A DNA stretch of 64,000 nt from Plotosus lineatus (GCA_024760905.1 CM045729.1:58872080-58936079), one strand, 5' to 3'. Numbered from the stretch's first letter, positions 25,536 to 38,475 are shown. The notes: generated from the sequence alone by a model not told the origin. A program made the numbers and translations.

Positions 25536-26319
25536 CAGTAAAACCTCCGCTGACGAACGCTTAAGCTCACGAACTTTTCGCCTCAAGAACATTAAATTTG
25601 CGAGCATATAGTCTCTGCTGACGAACTAGTTTTCGGCGGACGAATCAAACCACGCGGTCGAACAGCGCCACGGTGGCGGCCACGAGAAGCTGACGCACGC
25701 TCACGGCGTCACAGTTCGTCACACCCCTTTCTTTGAATGCGGAAGTGGTTTGTGTTTGCTAGACATTTTGGACCATATTGAGTGTACTTTTGCTATTACG
25801 GGACCGAAAAAGCCCCCACCACAGGCGGAGATCATTGAAAAACATGAACGAGGTGTGCGTTTGTGTGACTCAGCGTCCCAGTACCAGTACGCTAAGTCTA
25901 CCACCATCCTTAAGAACAAGGAAGCTATTAAGGGTGCGTGTGTGGCTATGCGTGTTTCCAAACAGTAGGCGTTTCCAAACTCTCCTTCCAAACAGTAACT
26001 CCCTCCCTCTCTCCTCCTCCCACTCCATTCCATCAAGCCGTCAACTACCATCACAAAGGGAAATAAAACGACTTTATTATACAGTACAGTTTATTTCTTT
26101 AATTACAATACAATAGCACATTTATTATACATAAAATAAGGTATATTTTTGTGTAGTTTTAAGGCTTATTTAGTAGAAAATTATGTTTTATGGGGACCTG
26201 GGAACGGATTATTCTCATTTTAATGGTTTCTTATGGGAAATAAATGTTCGGAAGACGAACTTTTCGCCTCACACACACTTTCTGGGAACCAATTATGTTC
26301 GTGAGCAGAGGTATCACTG
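25536..26319 (+). mobile_element. Tigger/pogo-like DNA transposon, internally deleted
   Basis: It is bounded by TA dinucleotides and imperfect terminal inverted repeats: left CAGTAAAACCTCCGCTGACG, right (reverse complement) CAGTGATACCTCTGCTCACG. At 784 bp it is shorter than autonomous Tigger elements, which encode a DDE transposase of several hundred residues. It keeps part of the transposase N-terminus (25750-25968) and loses the rest. Confidence 0.88.
25750..25968 (+). pseudogene. Tigger transposase N-terminal (CENP-B-like HTH) remnant
   Basis: The 72-residue frame includes EIIEKHERGVRLCDSAS and KSTTILKNKEAIKG. These match the first helix-turn-helix (psq/CENP-B N-terminal type) of Tigger/pogo transposases, which binds the terminal repeats. 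The usual GPKK-type start is visible at about residue 18 and the preceding residues look unrelated. A short deletion seems to have removed several residues before EII. No second HTH or DDE domain follows; the frame stops at residue 72. Confidence 0.8.
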
Positions 26320-26433
26320 TATAGGGCTGCCATAGTGGGACCCTTCAGTACTCTGTGTGCTTAAAGAGTGCTGTCATTTCTGATCGTAATATCTTACCAT
26401 AGGATAACAGATTTTAACAAAAATGGATTTAAC

Positions 26434-26436
<3 letters not shown>

Positions 26437-26505
<69 letters not shown>

Positions 26506-26550
26506 AAGCTAAAAGGCAGCTGATGGAGATTAGAACCTGTCAGCACATTG

Positions 26551-26586
<36 letters not shown>
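26437..26586. repeat. (GA)n and (CA)n microsatellites
   Basis: (GA)n at 26437-26501 and (CA)n at 26551-26586, separated by about 50 bp of unique sequence. Confidence 0.96.
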
Positions 26587-26590
<4 letters not shown>

Positions 26591-27968
26591 TTCACTGCGT
26601 GCTGACAGCTACATGGCCGTTGTTTATGCACCCTGATAATGAAAGCCTGTAATGTCCAACTGGACACTAATTTCCTCCAGGCAATTAACCACTGATGTCT
26701 TCAAGCAGCCTTGGCAACTTGATTGCACGGTGTCTGTTTCCATGTTCAGGTCTCTGTCCTTTCATTCTCAAAGAAAGAAAAAACCCATAGCCACTTCCAT
26801 GCAGTGTTCACTTAGATTGTACACCTCATGTCCCCATAGGTAAGTGTTATACTATGCTATACAGTTACTTAAATTGGTAAATTAACTGTTTGTATACCAA
26901 AGTAATGGTCAATTCTGAAATATGATTGATCAGGAGGTGGTGATTATTATTATTTTTTCTAACTGCGGTTTTAGCACAGTGGCAAAAGCCACAGGTATAA
27001 ATTATTTGATCAGTTCTAACGTGTTAATGTTTCTATAGCAACAACTTGTACCTTAGATAATCACATACTGTAATTTAATCCTAGGAATAAGTGGATTTGA
27101 AAGCCCTGTTATTTAACTATAAAAAGAAAAGATTATGCACTGATGCGGCTGTCAGTAAGATGGTTAACATTTATGGAGAAAAAAAAGACTTCAGTCAGTG
27201 TCAGCCTTTAATGTAAAGCAGTTTCATTAAGCCTTTCACCACAGGGATCTGACAATGTAGTACAATTCCTGTTATGGGACAAGCTGTATTTTTTTCTTAT
27301 TAGACCTAAAAAAAAAAAAAGATATACTGATGAAAAAAATGACAGTTTCTAACCGTGTTAACAAAAGTAATATGAACTGGCTTGTCAGAGACATTCCACG
27401 ACAAAAATGATAAATGTATGATATGTTATTTGCAAATCACAGTGATACATTATTCCTGTAAAAGTAATAATACTGTACACCATTTCAGAAAAATATACTA
27501 ACCTGAGAGAGTTAACCCTATCAAAGCTCAATTAATGATTGATTATCCTAAAACAAGATTGTTCATCACACTTTATTCTACACTAAATCCACTGAGTGCA
27601 TCTGGTGAAGTCATGATGGATGAAGTGCTATTGTCAGGTTCATGCTGTTGTTTTACGATGCATATGTAAGTAATGAGTGTCCAGACTGGGTGAATGGTAT
27701 GTGGTTGTAAGTATGACAGTGCTATAATATTGATTGTGCAGTCATGATGTTCAGTGCTTATCACATTATAGCTGGGCAGAACCGCTGCTATTGTCCCTCA
27801 CGTCCAATGCAAATCACCTGCAGGGCTGTCCTATTAAACTCAAATTTTCTTCTCAGCTTACACAGTTCTACAAACAGTCCTATCCCACCGTATCAATGCC
27901 TCCAGTTATAGACTTCAAGTGAACATTGTAGTAATAGAGATCTCTGCATTCCACTTTACAGAAAATAA
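26587..27968. other. No gene seen
   Basis: AT-rich unique-looking DNA. Short frames on both strands carry no recognisable motif. Confidence 0.5.
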
Positions 27969-27983
27969 AAGTGACAGTTTATT

Positions 27984-28206
27984 CATTCATTTTCTAAACT
28001 GCTGAATCCTAATTAGGGTTATGGGGAGGCTGGTGCCCATTTCAGCTGACTCAGGGTGAGGACAGAGTACACCCTGAATGGCCGGCCTTTGACAACCCAG
28101 TTAGCTGCACTCTGGGGGACAGACACAACCCATTGAGAGTGGGGTTTGAACCCCCAACCTTGGGATCAGTGATCCAGCACCTTTACCACCAGGCCACCAC
28201 TGCCCG
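27984..28206 (-). mobile_element. SINE, subtype B, with internal deletion and 15-bp TSD
   Basis: The L2-like tail (27984-28077) joins directly to the head-proximal body (28080-28206), so the middle of the body is missing. Flanks AAGTGACAGTTTATT (27969-27983) and AAGTGACATTTTATT (28207-28221) are direct repeats with one mismatch. Confidence 0.88.
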
Positions 28207-28218
28207 AAGTGACATTTT

Positions 28219-28489
<271 letters not shown>

Positions 28490-29080
28490 GTAAAGGTTTA
28501 TATGCAGCAGAGAGGGATCGGGTGATCCTGGCACATTCAGGCTGGTTAGGCTCATCATCAGCTCAGGGCCCTCACCCTCTCCACACGCAGCCCAGACAGT
28601 GAATGGGACTTCTCCCAAGAAGCACTGCCTAGTCAAACCCACCAAGAACTTTCCGGAGAATATGGACACTCCCCAACACTGCAGCTTTCTGCATTGCCCA
28701 GACTGTCAGAATGGCTGTGCTCCCGGTAGCAAACCCAGGCACACTCTTGATCTGTGTTAATAGATCAGGAGGTACCAAACCGAGGGCGCCGAGAACAATG
28801 GGGAGTCGGACGATTTTGTACTTTGGATACAAGCGAGACATTTCAAGGGCGAGGTCCACATATTTGCATGCTTCTCCTGAATCTTGTCAATCACACTGCT
28901 GCCAAAAGGGACAGAAAATTCAATAATATTAATAATTCGATTGGATTTATCAAACAGGACAAGAAGGTTTGTTTGCTTCAATTCTCCTCAGGCTGTATAT
29001 GGGCCGATTCCAAAGAAGCTTGAAATTATCATTTTCCATGACGCCCTGGACATGATCAGGGTCGTACCATGGATGGATCT
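28490..29080 (-). mobile_element. LINE C-terminal remnant, probably R4/Dong (Rex6-like)
   Basis: Minus-strand translation, with stops, gives in order: IEANKP, a run ending CKYVDLALEMSRLYPKYKI, RLPIVLGALGLVP and MQKAAVLGSVHILRKVLGG (about 28630-28990). This order resembles the region of R4-type LINEs containing the restriction-enzyme-like endonuclease and C-terminus ('EARKPD ... IDIA ... VVGALG ... ALLGTARILRKVL', remembered pattern). R4/Dong elements are known to favour TAA repeats, and this copy sits between trinucleotide arrays. No reverse transcriptase core remains. It could be another LINE clade with a similar C-terminus. Confidence 0.5.
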
Positions 29081-29161
<81 letters not shown>

Positions 29162-29166
29162 TATGA

Positions 29167-29197
<31 letters not shown>

Positions 29198-29225
29198 TGT
29201 TGTTGTTGTTGTTATTATTTATTTA
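29081..29225. repeat. (TAA)n / (TTA)n / (TTG)n block
   Basis: TAA to about 29160, then TTA and TTG trinucleotides to about 29225. Confidence 0.97.
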
Positions 29226-29924
29226 TTTTTACAAAACACAATTGTTTCAATTAGGTTATGCAATTAAAACCTGTTTTTTTTCTTCTCACCATAACGTAGA
29301 AAGTTCTGTTTTCAAAAAGGTAGCCTTTTCATTTGCTTTTCATTTCGCATGGCATAAATTCAAAAGTTTTCTTTGCAATTTTTCTCTTTATATTTTTGAA
29401 ACTATTTCTTGATCAAATGACTATTGGAGCGAACACCCTTGTTCACTGACCTTTTGCATGGAACCAACAGGCATATGTGATGTCAGATGCTTGTTGTTCT
29501 TTAATTGGGCCGAATGATAGGCTTTGTTACCTGAATGAGATGTTTATGCTGACACTAGTAACATGTCTAACTAACCTGTATAACTACTATTATGACACTA
29601 ATTACTATGTCATTAGTGGAGAATTTCAAATTTAAAACCTTACCTCTATTGGGTATTTGGACACACGCATGCTCGGTCTAATTTAAAGACAAAATTGAAC
29701 TTCTAATTATCCAATCGGATCCTCATTAGGCCTCTTCTCCATGTTAATGGAATGACTGACAGTATTACTTCAGGACAATTGCTCTCAGGTGTCTAGTAAT
29801 AACTAACACGACCAATAAACAGCTCACGTGAAAGGTAATAACTTACTGCTTGTATACGTATAAGTAAGTTGTATATGTTCATCTTTAGATAAATGCAGAC
29901 AATGTTGATCATTGCATTAAGGGT
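29226..29924. other. No gene seen
   Basis: AT-rich, no recognisable repeat or coding motif. Confidence 0.45.
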
Positions 29925-30296
29925 TTTTCAAAAATACTCATCGAAAAATAAAGAAAATATGGAAATTAAGGAAAAATAGGGGAAAGTTAAGGTAAATACC
30001 ACATAACAAGGCCAATTATGCAAAAAAAACCAAAAACAAAAATGAAAACAAATAAAAGCAACCCCCCCCCCCCCCCGCATGTATCTGTGTGTGTACTTAT
30101 ATTTTATTGACATCTTATGCATTATTTTTGAACGTTTAATTGTTATTATAAGCATTTATAGCATTGAATATGTATTTATTGATATTATATACACATATAT
30201 ATGTACATATACATCAGTCGGGGTGGGGGGGGTCGAGCCTCCTTCGCGTAAATTCTGCGTTTGTGGAGGATCACCGCGAAAAGTGAGGGTTCACTG
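29925..30296. mobile_element. Tigger/pogo-like non-autonomous element, copy 1
   Basis: Shares its interior with 60605-61443, including 'aattaaggaa' near 29960, 'ttatgcattatttttgaa' near 30114 and 'acacatatatatgta' near 30190. It ends with 'gcgaaaagtgagggttcactg' followed by TA, a terminal sequence typical of pogo/Tigger elements. The left terminal repeat is missing or too decayed to place. A C run lies at 30061-30076 and a G-rich stretch at 30219-30232. Confidence 0.7.
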
Positions 30297-31531
30297 TATA
30301 TTGTTTCAATGGAGGTGAATACACCCAAAAATATCTGGGCTGACAACAACCCTAATTAGGCCCAAATTAAGCAAAACCTTTAGAAAAAAGGATATTGTGT
30401 TTTTTGCAACGCTATCAGTATAATTCAACAACTATGCTAAAACAACACTGATGCAGTTGTGCTACTTTCCAAACTATGAATTCCATAATACTTGAATAAA
30501 AACGTAATTGATCCCCATTCATTATGTAACAGTAACACTCTTGTCTTCGAGTCACGGTGATTAAATGGTAGGAATTTAACCGGAGTGATGCATGTGAGAG
30601 ATATTGCACTGGGGTAAAGGGCAGTGTAAGCTCCATAATTGCATCCTTGTGAGAGCAGGAAATGAGGGTGATTATGAATTTCACCTCATAAGGCTTGGTC
30701 ACTTAGGTGGGATGTGTGATTGCATGAGTGTGTGTTCAATCATCTTACTATATGGGTGGCCGTGCAATCATATAGTACCGAATAACAAAGGAAACATCAA
30801 CATTTGTATCTGGTAAGGCTTTAAACAGTGGTACTTGTGATTTCAAATGGTTAAACGCATCTTGAAAGAAAGACAGAAAATGTTCTCATATATTATTTAT
30901 GCTCTACCCTTCAGGATCTGAGAAGAGCAGTATCGGTGAAAGGTAACTAATGATGTTTAATCAAAAGGCTTGTTTGTCACTTAAGTACAGCTCAAGCAGC
31001 ATACTGTGTTTAATCATTCATTTGCACTGGATCAGGCTTTTAATCTACATCATGAAGACTAAATTTTGTGACACACAAAACATGATTGGCTACACTGCAT
31101 AGAGATGCATCTCAATACCTCGCTGACATCCCAGTGATCATACCACAGTGGTTAATCACCCTCCTGATCATCACATGCTATAAGGCTTTCTGTGTTATTA
31201 ACTTGCTCTCTACCTTTCAGGAGCAGCAACACATGCTGGGTATGGGCTTCACATCACAGGCCAGTAGCTTGCCAGGTGTAATCCAACGGAGATCACAATG
31301 TGTTTCCGATTTGGGACTACAAGGCTGCAGAATAAAATGTCTTTACTCTCTTGTTCCCTGCTGGTGCCCTTGAGCAAGACACTTAACCCCAAGATGCTGA
31401 ATTGGTGCAGCAACATGATGGCTTTGTTCCTGTTTTATGTGCTCCTTGCACAAGTCAGATTAGAATGCAGTGGCTTCTCACACCTAGCTTTAATGCCATT
31501 ACAAAATATGCACTTCAAAACATCCAAAAAA

Positions 31532-31617
<86 letters not shown>

Positions 31618-32934
31618 CAACTTCAGGAGGTTTTGCTGTATACCCCCTAGTTTCTCCATTTGTCACAGTATTGCTTCGTTCACCCACGCACAATTGATAA
31701 TGGAGTGCAACTCCGTAGTTCAATCTCATTCTCCATTTACAACAATGCACATCCTAGTGTGCCAATATGACTTCCACATTAAAACAATGTTTCAGAAGCA
31801 TGGGAGCACAACTAGCATGTAGAGAGGCCTTTCTGAAATACTGGTAATTTTATTTATCAAGCTGTTCAGAGGCTATGCAAAAAGATTCATCTTTTCTGTT
31901 GGTAGAAAGCACTAGAGAAGGAGAATCAATACTGGAATGTAGTGCAAGCATATCCAGTGTGATGAAACAGTAACTGACACACACATCACACCACAATACA
32001 CCCACTGAAAAGGCCCGGTAGCAGAGCTAAAGGCTATTTAACTCAGATAAGTGGAGCTTATTCTTGGATTTTTGTACTGTGTCCCAGAAAGTTCCTATTC
32101 ATGTGTAAACAAACCACTGGGACTTTCTTACTAATGAGTCTACAAAATTGATTTTGGTCACTGACAAATCAATATTGTCATATTGTTAATAGGTCTCTTT
32201 AGTCTATCTCTTCTAATACCCGTGCTCAACTCTAGGCACACACAGACACACTGAACCATAACATTAAAACTATCTACCTAATATTGTGTAGAAGGTGAAC
32301 AGCTCTCAGGCATGGACTCGACAGGACTGCTGGAGGTAGGCTGTGGTATCTGGCACGAAGACACAAAAGTATGACACTAAGGTTTGCAATCCACTAAGAA
32401 AAACTAAGCAGTATGTGTGCACATGTCATGATTCTGCATGTTTCGCCACTAGAGGAGCTGTTCTGGGTTTTGTTTCTCAGGGCTGACAGGCATGGTCTTA
32501 GACACCCCCCCACCTCCATACACCTGTTCCTCATCTACCCCAGAAAACCATCTCCCCTGGGGTTGGTTCATTGATGTTGTCACTACCTGTGATTCTGTCT
32601 ACACCAGCTCCAAGATCACTCTGCTTGATTGTTTATCTGCCAGCTCTGCTTCAGTAAGTTCTCCCTGCCTGCCGCCAGTGTTTACATTTTGTTTCTCCCT
32701 TCTAATTTTCTGCTGCATGGGAGCTCACTAAAGTCTCATTTTTCTCATCTCCATTTAGCTTCCTGAGGTCCTGCGTTTGGGTCCTACATAGTTATAGTCT
32801 GTGACAGTATTTGCATATGAGAAAGCACTTCAGCACACAATGTTTTAGTAAATTGACTTAAACCTTTGTATTTCTACTGTAAGGTAAAGTCCGTTGGGAT
32901 TTTTACACCTAAGCCTAGTGACTCATCGGACCGG
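30297..32934. other. No gene seen; (CA)n at 31536-31612
   Basis: Unique-looking DNA with one long CA repeat. Near 31366-31400 the phrase 'gcccttgagcaagacactta' is a piece of a common fish dispersed repeat. No coding frame is supported. Confidence 0.5.
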
Positions 32935-33183
32935 TGCTTATCCCCGGACTCTGTAGCGTGAAGCGACTAGGAGTACAACTCCTCCTGGATGGGACACTAG
33001 CCCATCGGAGGTTACCTTCCCAGTATATTTTTACTGGTACCCATTTATACTGCTGGGTGAACAGAGGCACACTTGTGGTTGAGACCTTGCCCAGGGGTCA
33101 GCACAGAGGGGGTCTCACTGGGATTTGAACACACAACCTCCCGATCATGAGCCCAGCACCCTAATCACTACACCACCGGCCCC
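32935..33183 (-). mobile_element. tRNA-derived SINE of a second family
   Basis: Read on the minus strand it begins with a tRNA-like head (A box region GTGTAGTGATTAGGGTG, B box GTTCAAATCC, about 33115-33183). It continues into the 'gggtaccagtaaaaatata' region and ends near a 'tagtcgcttcacgctacag' block at about 32950. The head and body differ from the main SINE family. The whole copy is moderately diverged. Confidence 0.65.
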
Positions 33184-33189
33184 ACTATT

Positions 33190-33293
33190 TTTATTGTAAT
33201 ATATATTAAGACCCTACCCCTCGCAGAAAAACAAAATATTTCATGGATGAGAATGAATCTGATTCTTGGGTGACAATGTTTAGACAGGTGTTA

Positions 33294-33355
<62 letters not shown>
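33190..33355 (+). repeat. Dispersed repeat ending in (TG)n, copy 1
   Basis: About 105 bp that reappear at 58535-58650, including 'gagaatgaatctgattcttg' and 'ggtgacaatgtttaga', both running directly into (TG)n (here 33296-33355). Two copies with the same 3' microsatellite suggest a short retroposon or element end whose terminus is TG-rich. I do not recognise the family. Confidence 0.7.
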
Positions 33356-33358
<3 letters not shown>

Positions 33359-33760
33359 TTTTATTTTCTATTTCCCATTATTTCATCTTTTTTGGGTAAA
33401 AATGTTTTCCTGAGGGGACGTGTATTACTAGGTAGCCAGTAGCAAGAGGGGTAGATTACAAGAGTTAAAGATTGCTAATAAAGGATCACTAAGCCCATTG
33501 TAAAAAGAGAACATTGGGAAAACCATGGCAACCCTGCAACTCCCCCCCCTCCCACACACACACACCCACACACACTTCTATATATGTACATGGTGCAAAA
33601 AACAGAATAAGAGTATGACCCTGACCAGAGTAAGTTTCAAGGTATACATCTTGATCAGAATTCCGAGTTGATACCGTTGATGCTAACATAAATCATCGTC
33701 ATTACTAACAACAACAACTTTCCTTATGTTGTCTTTCTTAAAGACAAGCGAATGAATGCA

Positions 33761-33886
<126 letters not shown>

Positions 33887-34199
33887 TTTACGAAAGTCTC
33901 ACCAAATGAAAAATGCAGGTTACGAAACGCATTTACCTAATTTTTTTTGTCTCTGGATACAACACAAGTTAACGTTACAAAAGCGCCATCTTAAAAGTTC
34001 AAACACATCATTCAAACATTAAAACAATGCACGAGCTGCTCTCCATTCAATGACTTTCATATACATATAAAAGGCTTGGACTACTTCAATTGTGTGTAAT
34101 GAATCTAAATATATATGAAAGTCTAATGTTTATCAGTACATTACAGAAAATAATGAATTATCACAATATACAAATTTTTTGAGAAGGACTCATATATAT

Positions 34200-34204
<5 letters not shown>

Positions 34205-34264
<60 letters not shown>
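34205..34264. repeat. (CA)n microsatellite
   Basis: About 58 bp of CA immediately before the terminal repeat of the next element. Confidence 0.96.
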
Positions 34265-34266
<2 letters not shown>

Positions 34267-34784
34267 GTATGCCCCCCTTTTTTGCGATGGTTTGGTTCCG
34301 GCACTTCCCGTGGATCATGAAAATCCACAAGTAACTGACGTGGTTTTAAAGCCCTTTGTATATTACATGCACTAAAATATGCTTCTTAAACACATTCTAT
34401 AGACAGTCTTACTCATGAATACAGTAATAATGCAGAAAAATGTAGTAATGATTAAATAAAAACTTTTTAATTTTGTACTGTGGCTTTTGTACACAGGCTG
34501 CTTACTAGAAGCTGAAGAATATGCAGGGTGTTTGTGTGGCATCATAAGGCTTCAATAATAATTAAAAACACACTAAAAAATACTTTGCAATTCAAACAAT
34601 CACGTTGATAACTTGTGCGTGAAAGAGAAAAAAACGAGGTGAACACGTTATCTGCAACCAATCAGCAGTAGGGAGAAACAAAATTTCTCAGTCATTGGTT
34701 AAATTTGAATCGCCAATCTGCGAGTATGCCTGGGCGCGAGTACTGAACCGTGAATTATCAAGGGCCTACCCTCTCTATATATCA

Positions 34785-34787
<3 letters not shown>
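34265..34787. mobile_element. Tigger/pogo-like non-autonomous element
   Basis: Begins CAGTATGCCCCCCTTTTTTG after TA. It ends in a segment whose reverse complement, beginning near 34768, reads GTAGGCCCTTGATAATTCAC, then runs into 'atatcactgta' and (TA)n. The termini are imperfect inverted repeats of the pogo type. The interior has no transposase frame. The right border is uncertain by about 20 bp. Confidence 0.6.

Positions 34788-34855
<68 letters not shown>
34788..34855. repeat. (TA)n microsatellite
   Basis: About 68 bp of TA between a Tigger-like element and a SINE. Confidence 0.97.
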
Positions 34856-34858
<3 letters not shown>

Positions 34859-35205
34859 TGGTGGCCTGGGAGTGAAAAGGTGCTGGAGTCGCTGATCCTA
34901 GGGTTGGGGTTCGAGTCTCACTCTCCACAAAGTTATCACTGACCCCCAATACAGCTAACTGTGTTATCAAAGGCCTGCCATGTCTCTCACTGTCTATGGT
35001 GAGAGGTTCATGTAAAAGAACCATTGCTGACTTTCGACAAGAATAGGCTGCATCGCCAGCAGCGTGTTTCTGCCCCTTGCAAAAGGTTGTGTCAGGAAGG
35101 GCATCTGACGTAAAAATGCAAATCATTAGTATGACTTCCATGAATATGGAGGCAGATGATTCGCTGTGGCGACCCCTGAAAGGGAACAGACGAAAGAAGA
35201 AGAAG
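34856..35205 (+). mobile_element. SINE, subtype A, full length
   Basis: Plus-strand head (B box GGTTCGAGTCT), common body, A-type tail ('gtcaggaagggcatctgacg' near 35092), then 'gcgacccctgaaagggaaca' and (GAA)n. About 25 bases within the tail after the 'gacgtaaaaa' block look rearranged (35117-35152). The 5' flank is (TA)n, so no TSD is readable. Confidence 0.88.
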
Positions 35206-36677
35206 GTGATAAAAATACATTTTTATAGTTATGAAAATTGAGGAGTTTGTTAATGTCAGTGTTGTTTAGTGGCCATGAGTTCACAAGACTCAAAGCATAA
35301 ATCACTAATAAACAAAATAGTGAAGATGAACTGACTCACTCAGACAGGCGCCACCATTCCCTTATGCTAAATTAATGCAATGGAACAAAATGTCAGGGGA
35401 AATATAAGAAAAATAGCATTTCCACCAGTATAGAGCTCTGCCTTTAGAAAACTTATAATCCAAGCTCAGAAGGAAGACACAGCCAGCAGTGTATTAAAGA
35501 GATATTTTTGCTTATTTATACTCAAATGATTCGTTATCATCAAAAAGTAATAATTAATTAGCTTAAAGGTCTTAAAATATTAATGACAATGATGTGAAAC
35601 TTCATGAACCTGAATTTGTCAGACATATCAATAGTGGTTTTGAAACAACTGATAATGTCATCCTGTAGCATTTTAAATTAGTTCCAGGTACAAATGGACT
35701 TTAAATTACTTCTTGTCAACAGTCGTGAAAGGGTTTGGTGAGGGAAAATTGTCTTTTATCCAATAATTTTAGTAATGTTTTATTGCTGTGATTCTCACTC
35801 ATGCAATCCATGAACTTCGTTTAATCCACCAATTAATATCCAACTGATATCACACCACAGTGCTCCTAATCCAGTCTCATGCAAAATTCATGCAAACTGA
35901 GTCAGAAGTATTTTGCCTAATAACCATCAAAATTATCATTCTTTGACTGTCATACAATTTCTTTCTCTAGTGAATTTAAATGAGGTTGCAGTCATAATAC
36001 TATGATGGTACTTCACATCTTCAGCTATTTGCTGAAGTCTTCAGTAATATCTTTTGGAGACCACCAGTCACATTACAGCTGGTCTACAATACAGGGTCAT
36101 GGTGTCAGTTAAGAAACTGAACTTGCATATGTTTTCATTAACTTGATTGATAGGCTTTGCAGGGAGGCTGCAAGAATTCTACAAAATGTTCATGTCAAAC
36201 AATTTAATACTGTCTTCAGTAGTGGCTTCTCAAATTAGCTCTTTCTATTCTTACTGTGATAGAGGAAATCGTCTGGCATCAGGAAACATCATGTGGCACC
36301 ACTTGCCTTTTAACAAGCTATATGAGCCGTTAACCTGCTGGACACAATTGGAAGGAGGTAAGGGGCAAGCAGGAGAAGAATGAGCTTCAGTAATATTAGA
36401 GAAGCCTAACAAATGAAAACTAACCCTGTTCATGTCGTTGTGGGTGAGTTGAGTGGAAATTAATGGATCAAATGGAGGGGGGGGGGAAAGAGTGAAACTT
36501 TAGTTTTTATTAATAGTTTGGAATACACAAAGCCACTGTTATTCACTGTTATATATGCCTTCATTGTGGGGGCATGGTGTGATGCCAGGGAGAGCGCGTA
36601 TGACCCTGGAAAACATGCTGTTTTTTGCCATACTGTACTAGAATTGAGTAAGGTTTTATTATTATTATTATTATTTA
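35206..36677. other. No gene seen
   Basis: AT-rich unique-looking DNA. The longest frames lack motifs and overlap on opposite strands. Confidence 0.5.
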
Positions 36678-37147
36678 GTTCATTCATTTCAGTTCATTTT
36701 CTGTAACCGCTTCATCCTAATTAGGGTCGCGGGGAGGCTGGTGCCCATCCCAGCCAACTCAGGGCGAGGGAAGAGTACACCCTGGACAGCTCGCCAGGCC
36801 ATCGCAGGTCAATTTCTGTAAGCGCTTAATCCTAATTATGGTCGCAGAGAGGCTGGCGCCCATCCCAGCCGACTGTGGGCGAGGGCAGAGTACACCCTGG
36901 ACAGCTCTCCAGGCCATTGCAGGTCAGAAACACGCTGACGGCTTTGCAGCCTACTCTTTTTACGAAAGTCAGCAATGGTTCTTTTACATGCCTCACACCA
37001 TAGACAGTGAGAGACATGGCCGGCCTTTGATAACCCAGTTAGCTGCACTGGGGGGGACAGTGACAACCTTGTGGAGAGTGGGACTCGAACCCCCAACCTT
37101 TGGATCAGCGATCCGGCGCCTTATCCCACTAGACCACCACTGACCCC
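36678..37147 (-). mobile_element. SINE, subtype B, with a duplicated tail
   Basis: Minus-strand head (about 37080-37147) and body, followed by the L2-like tail twice in tandem (36822-36922 and 36690-36807). The two tail copies differ at several positions, so the second may come from an independent LINE or SINE end inserted at the tail rather than a recent slip. ATTATTATTTA-type sequence flanks both sides but is low complexity. Confidence 0.85.
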
Positions 37148-37254
37148 ATTATTATTTAATGCTTCTTTATTTTCAATGTTACTAAAAGTACAATGTTATG
37201 CAAAGGTGCATTAATAACCATTTCACAGTCAAATAATACTATTTACAGTCACGC

Positions 37255-37448
37255 GTGGGGCACTGGGGTGGGGGGTGGGGGGTGAAATGTTTTTTTTTTC
37301 TTCCTAAAGGGGGCATCACAGAAAATAATTGAGAAGCACTATGCTTATTTAAAATCATTATGAAAAAAAAAAAAAGGCTTTAAGAGCAAAATTGGCAAGT
37401 ATGCCGGGCCGCGAACGGTGAAGCGCGAATGGGCGGGGCTTACTGTAT
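37255..37448. mobile_element. Ends of a hAT element and a Tigger-like element, fragmentary
   Basis: The segment 37300-37342 ends 'aaaataattgagaagcacta', which resembles the terminal region of fish hAT elements read inward from the right. The segment 37380-37448 ends 'cgaatgggcggggcttactg' plus TA, a pogo/Tigger-type terminus. Left ends were not found for either. Confidence 0.4.
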
Positions 37449-37489
37449 CATATATATACAGTACCATGAAAAAAAATAAAATACTTAGT

Positions 37490-37700
37490 CATTTTACAAA
37501 CCACTTAATCCTATTTAGGGTCACAGTGGTTGGTGCCTATCTCATCATGCATTGGGTGAAAGCAGGATACACCCTGAACAGCCCGACAGGCAACCATTCA
37601 CATTCTCTACCGAAGGTCAGTTTTGAACCATCAGTTAACGCAGTGTGCATGTCTGTGGACTTTCGGTGGCAACCCACACAAGCACGGAAAGCACAAGTGT
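37490..37700 (-). mobile_element. Ancient central-domain SINE fragment
   Basis: Minus-strand order: L2-like tail (37495-37590), then central phrases ('gcatgtctgtggactttcgg', 'cacacaagcacgg'). The head is not recognisable. Confidence 0.55.
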
Positions 37701-38381
37701 GAGACTACTTGTGTGGGTTCCTCTGGGAACTCCAGTTTCCTCCCAAACTATTAACCTCTATGCAATTGTGCTGCACTCTCTATTTTTATTTATAAAACGT
37801 TAAAGAAATGTCATACAATATAAAAGAGAGCCCGTGTAAAGAATACACACAGTTAAAAAATAAATCTACAAAAACTCCCCAACTCATATTACCCTGTAAA
37901 AATGTAATTTCCTAAAGTCAATACTTGTCTGTATCATCTTCAGCAGCAATGAATACAATCAAATGGAATCATGAAGACTGACAGTAACTGAGTTAGGAGA
38001 GACCTGGAGTCAGACACTCCTGGGCAGATTTACCGCTGTTCCATGTTTCTCAATTTGGTGATAATGGCTCTCAAAGGAGTCTCAAGGTTTGAGAGATTGA
38101 TCTGTAACCCTAATGATAAATTTCAATAACTTTATTTCTCAGGTCTGGAATTTCCTTTGACCAAGACATATTGAACTGTTTGTTGAGAACTTTTATGGAA
38201 CTTTAGAAGGTTGCATTTATGTGATTTCAAAGTTAATCGGTATTGCTTGCAATCAGTCTCTGCTGTGACATCTAACCATTTGTTGATCAAATTTGTTTTT
38301 AGAGATTAAAAGGGGGGTTACTTTTTCCTCATTGGTGATCTTAATGTTGGTGAGTTTTTCTTTCAATAAATCATAAGAGTA

Positions 38382-38383
<2 letters not shown>

Positions 38384-38472
<89 letters not shown>
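38384..38472. repeat. (TG)n microsatellite
   Basis: About 90 bp of pure TG. Confidence 0.97.
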
Positions 38473-38475
<3 letters not shown>

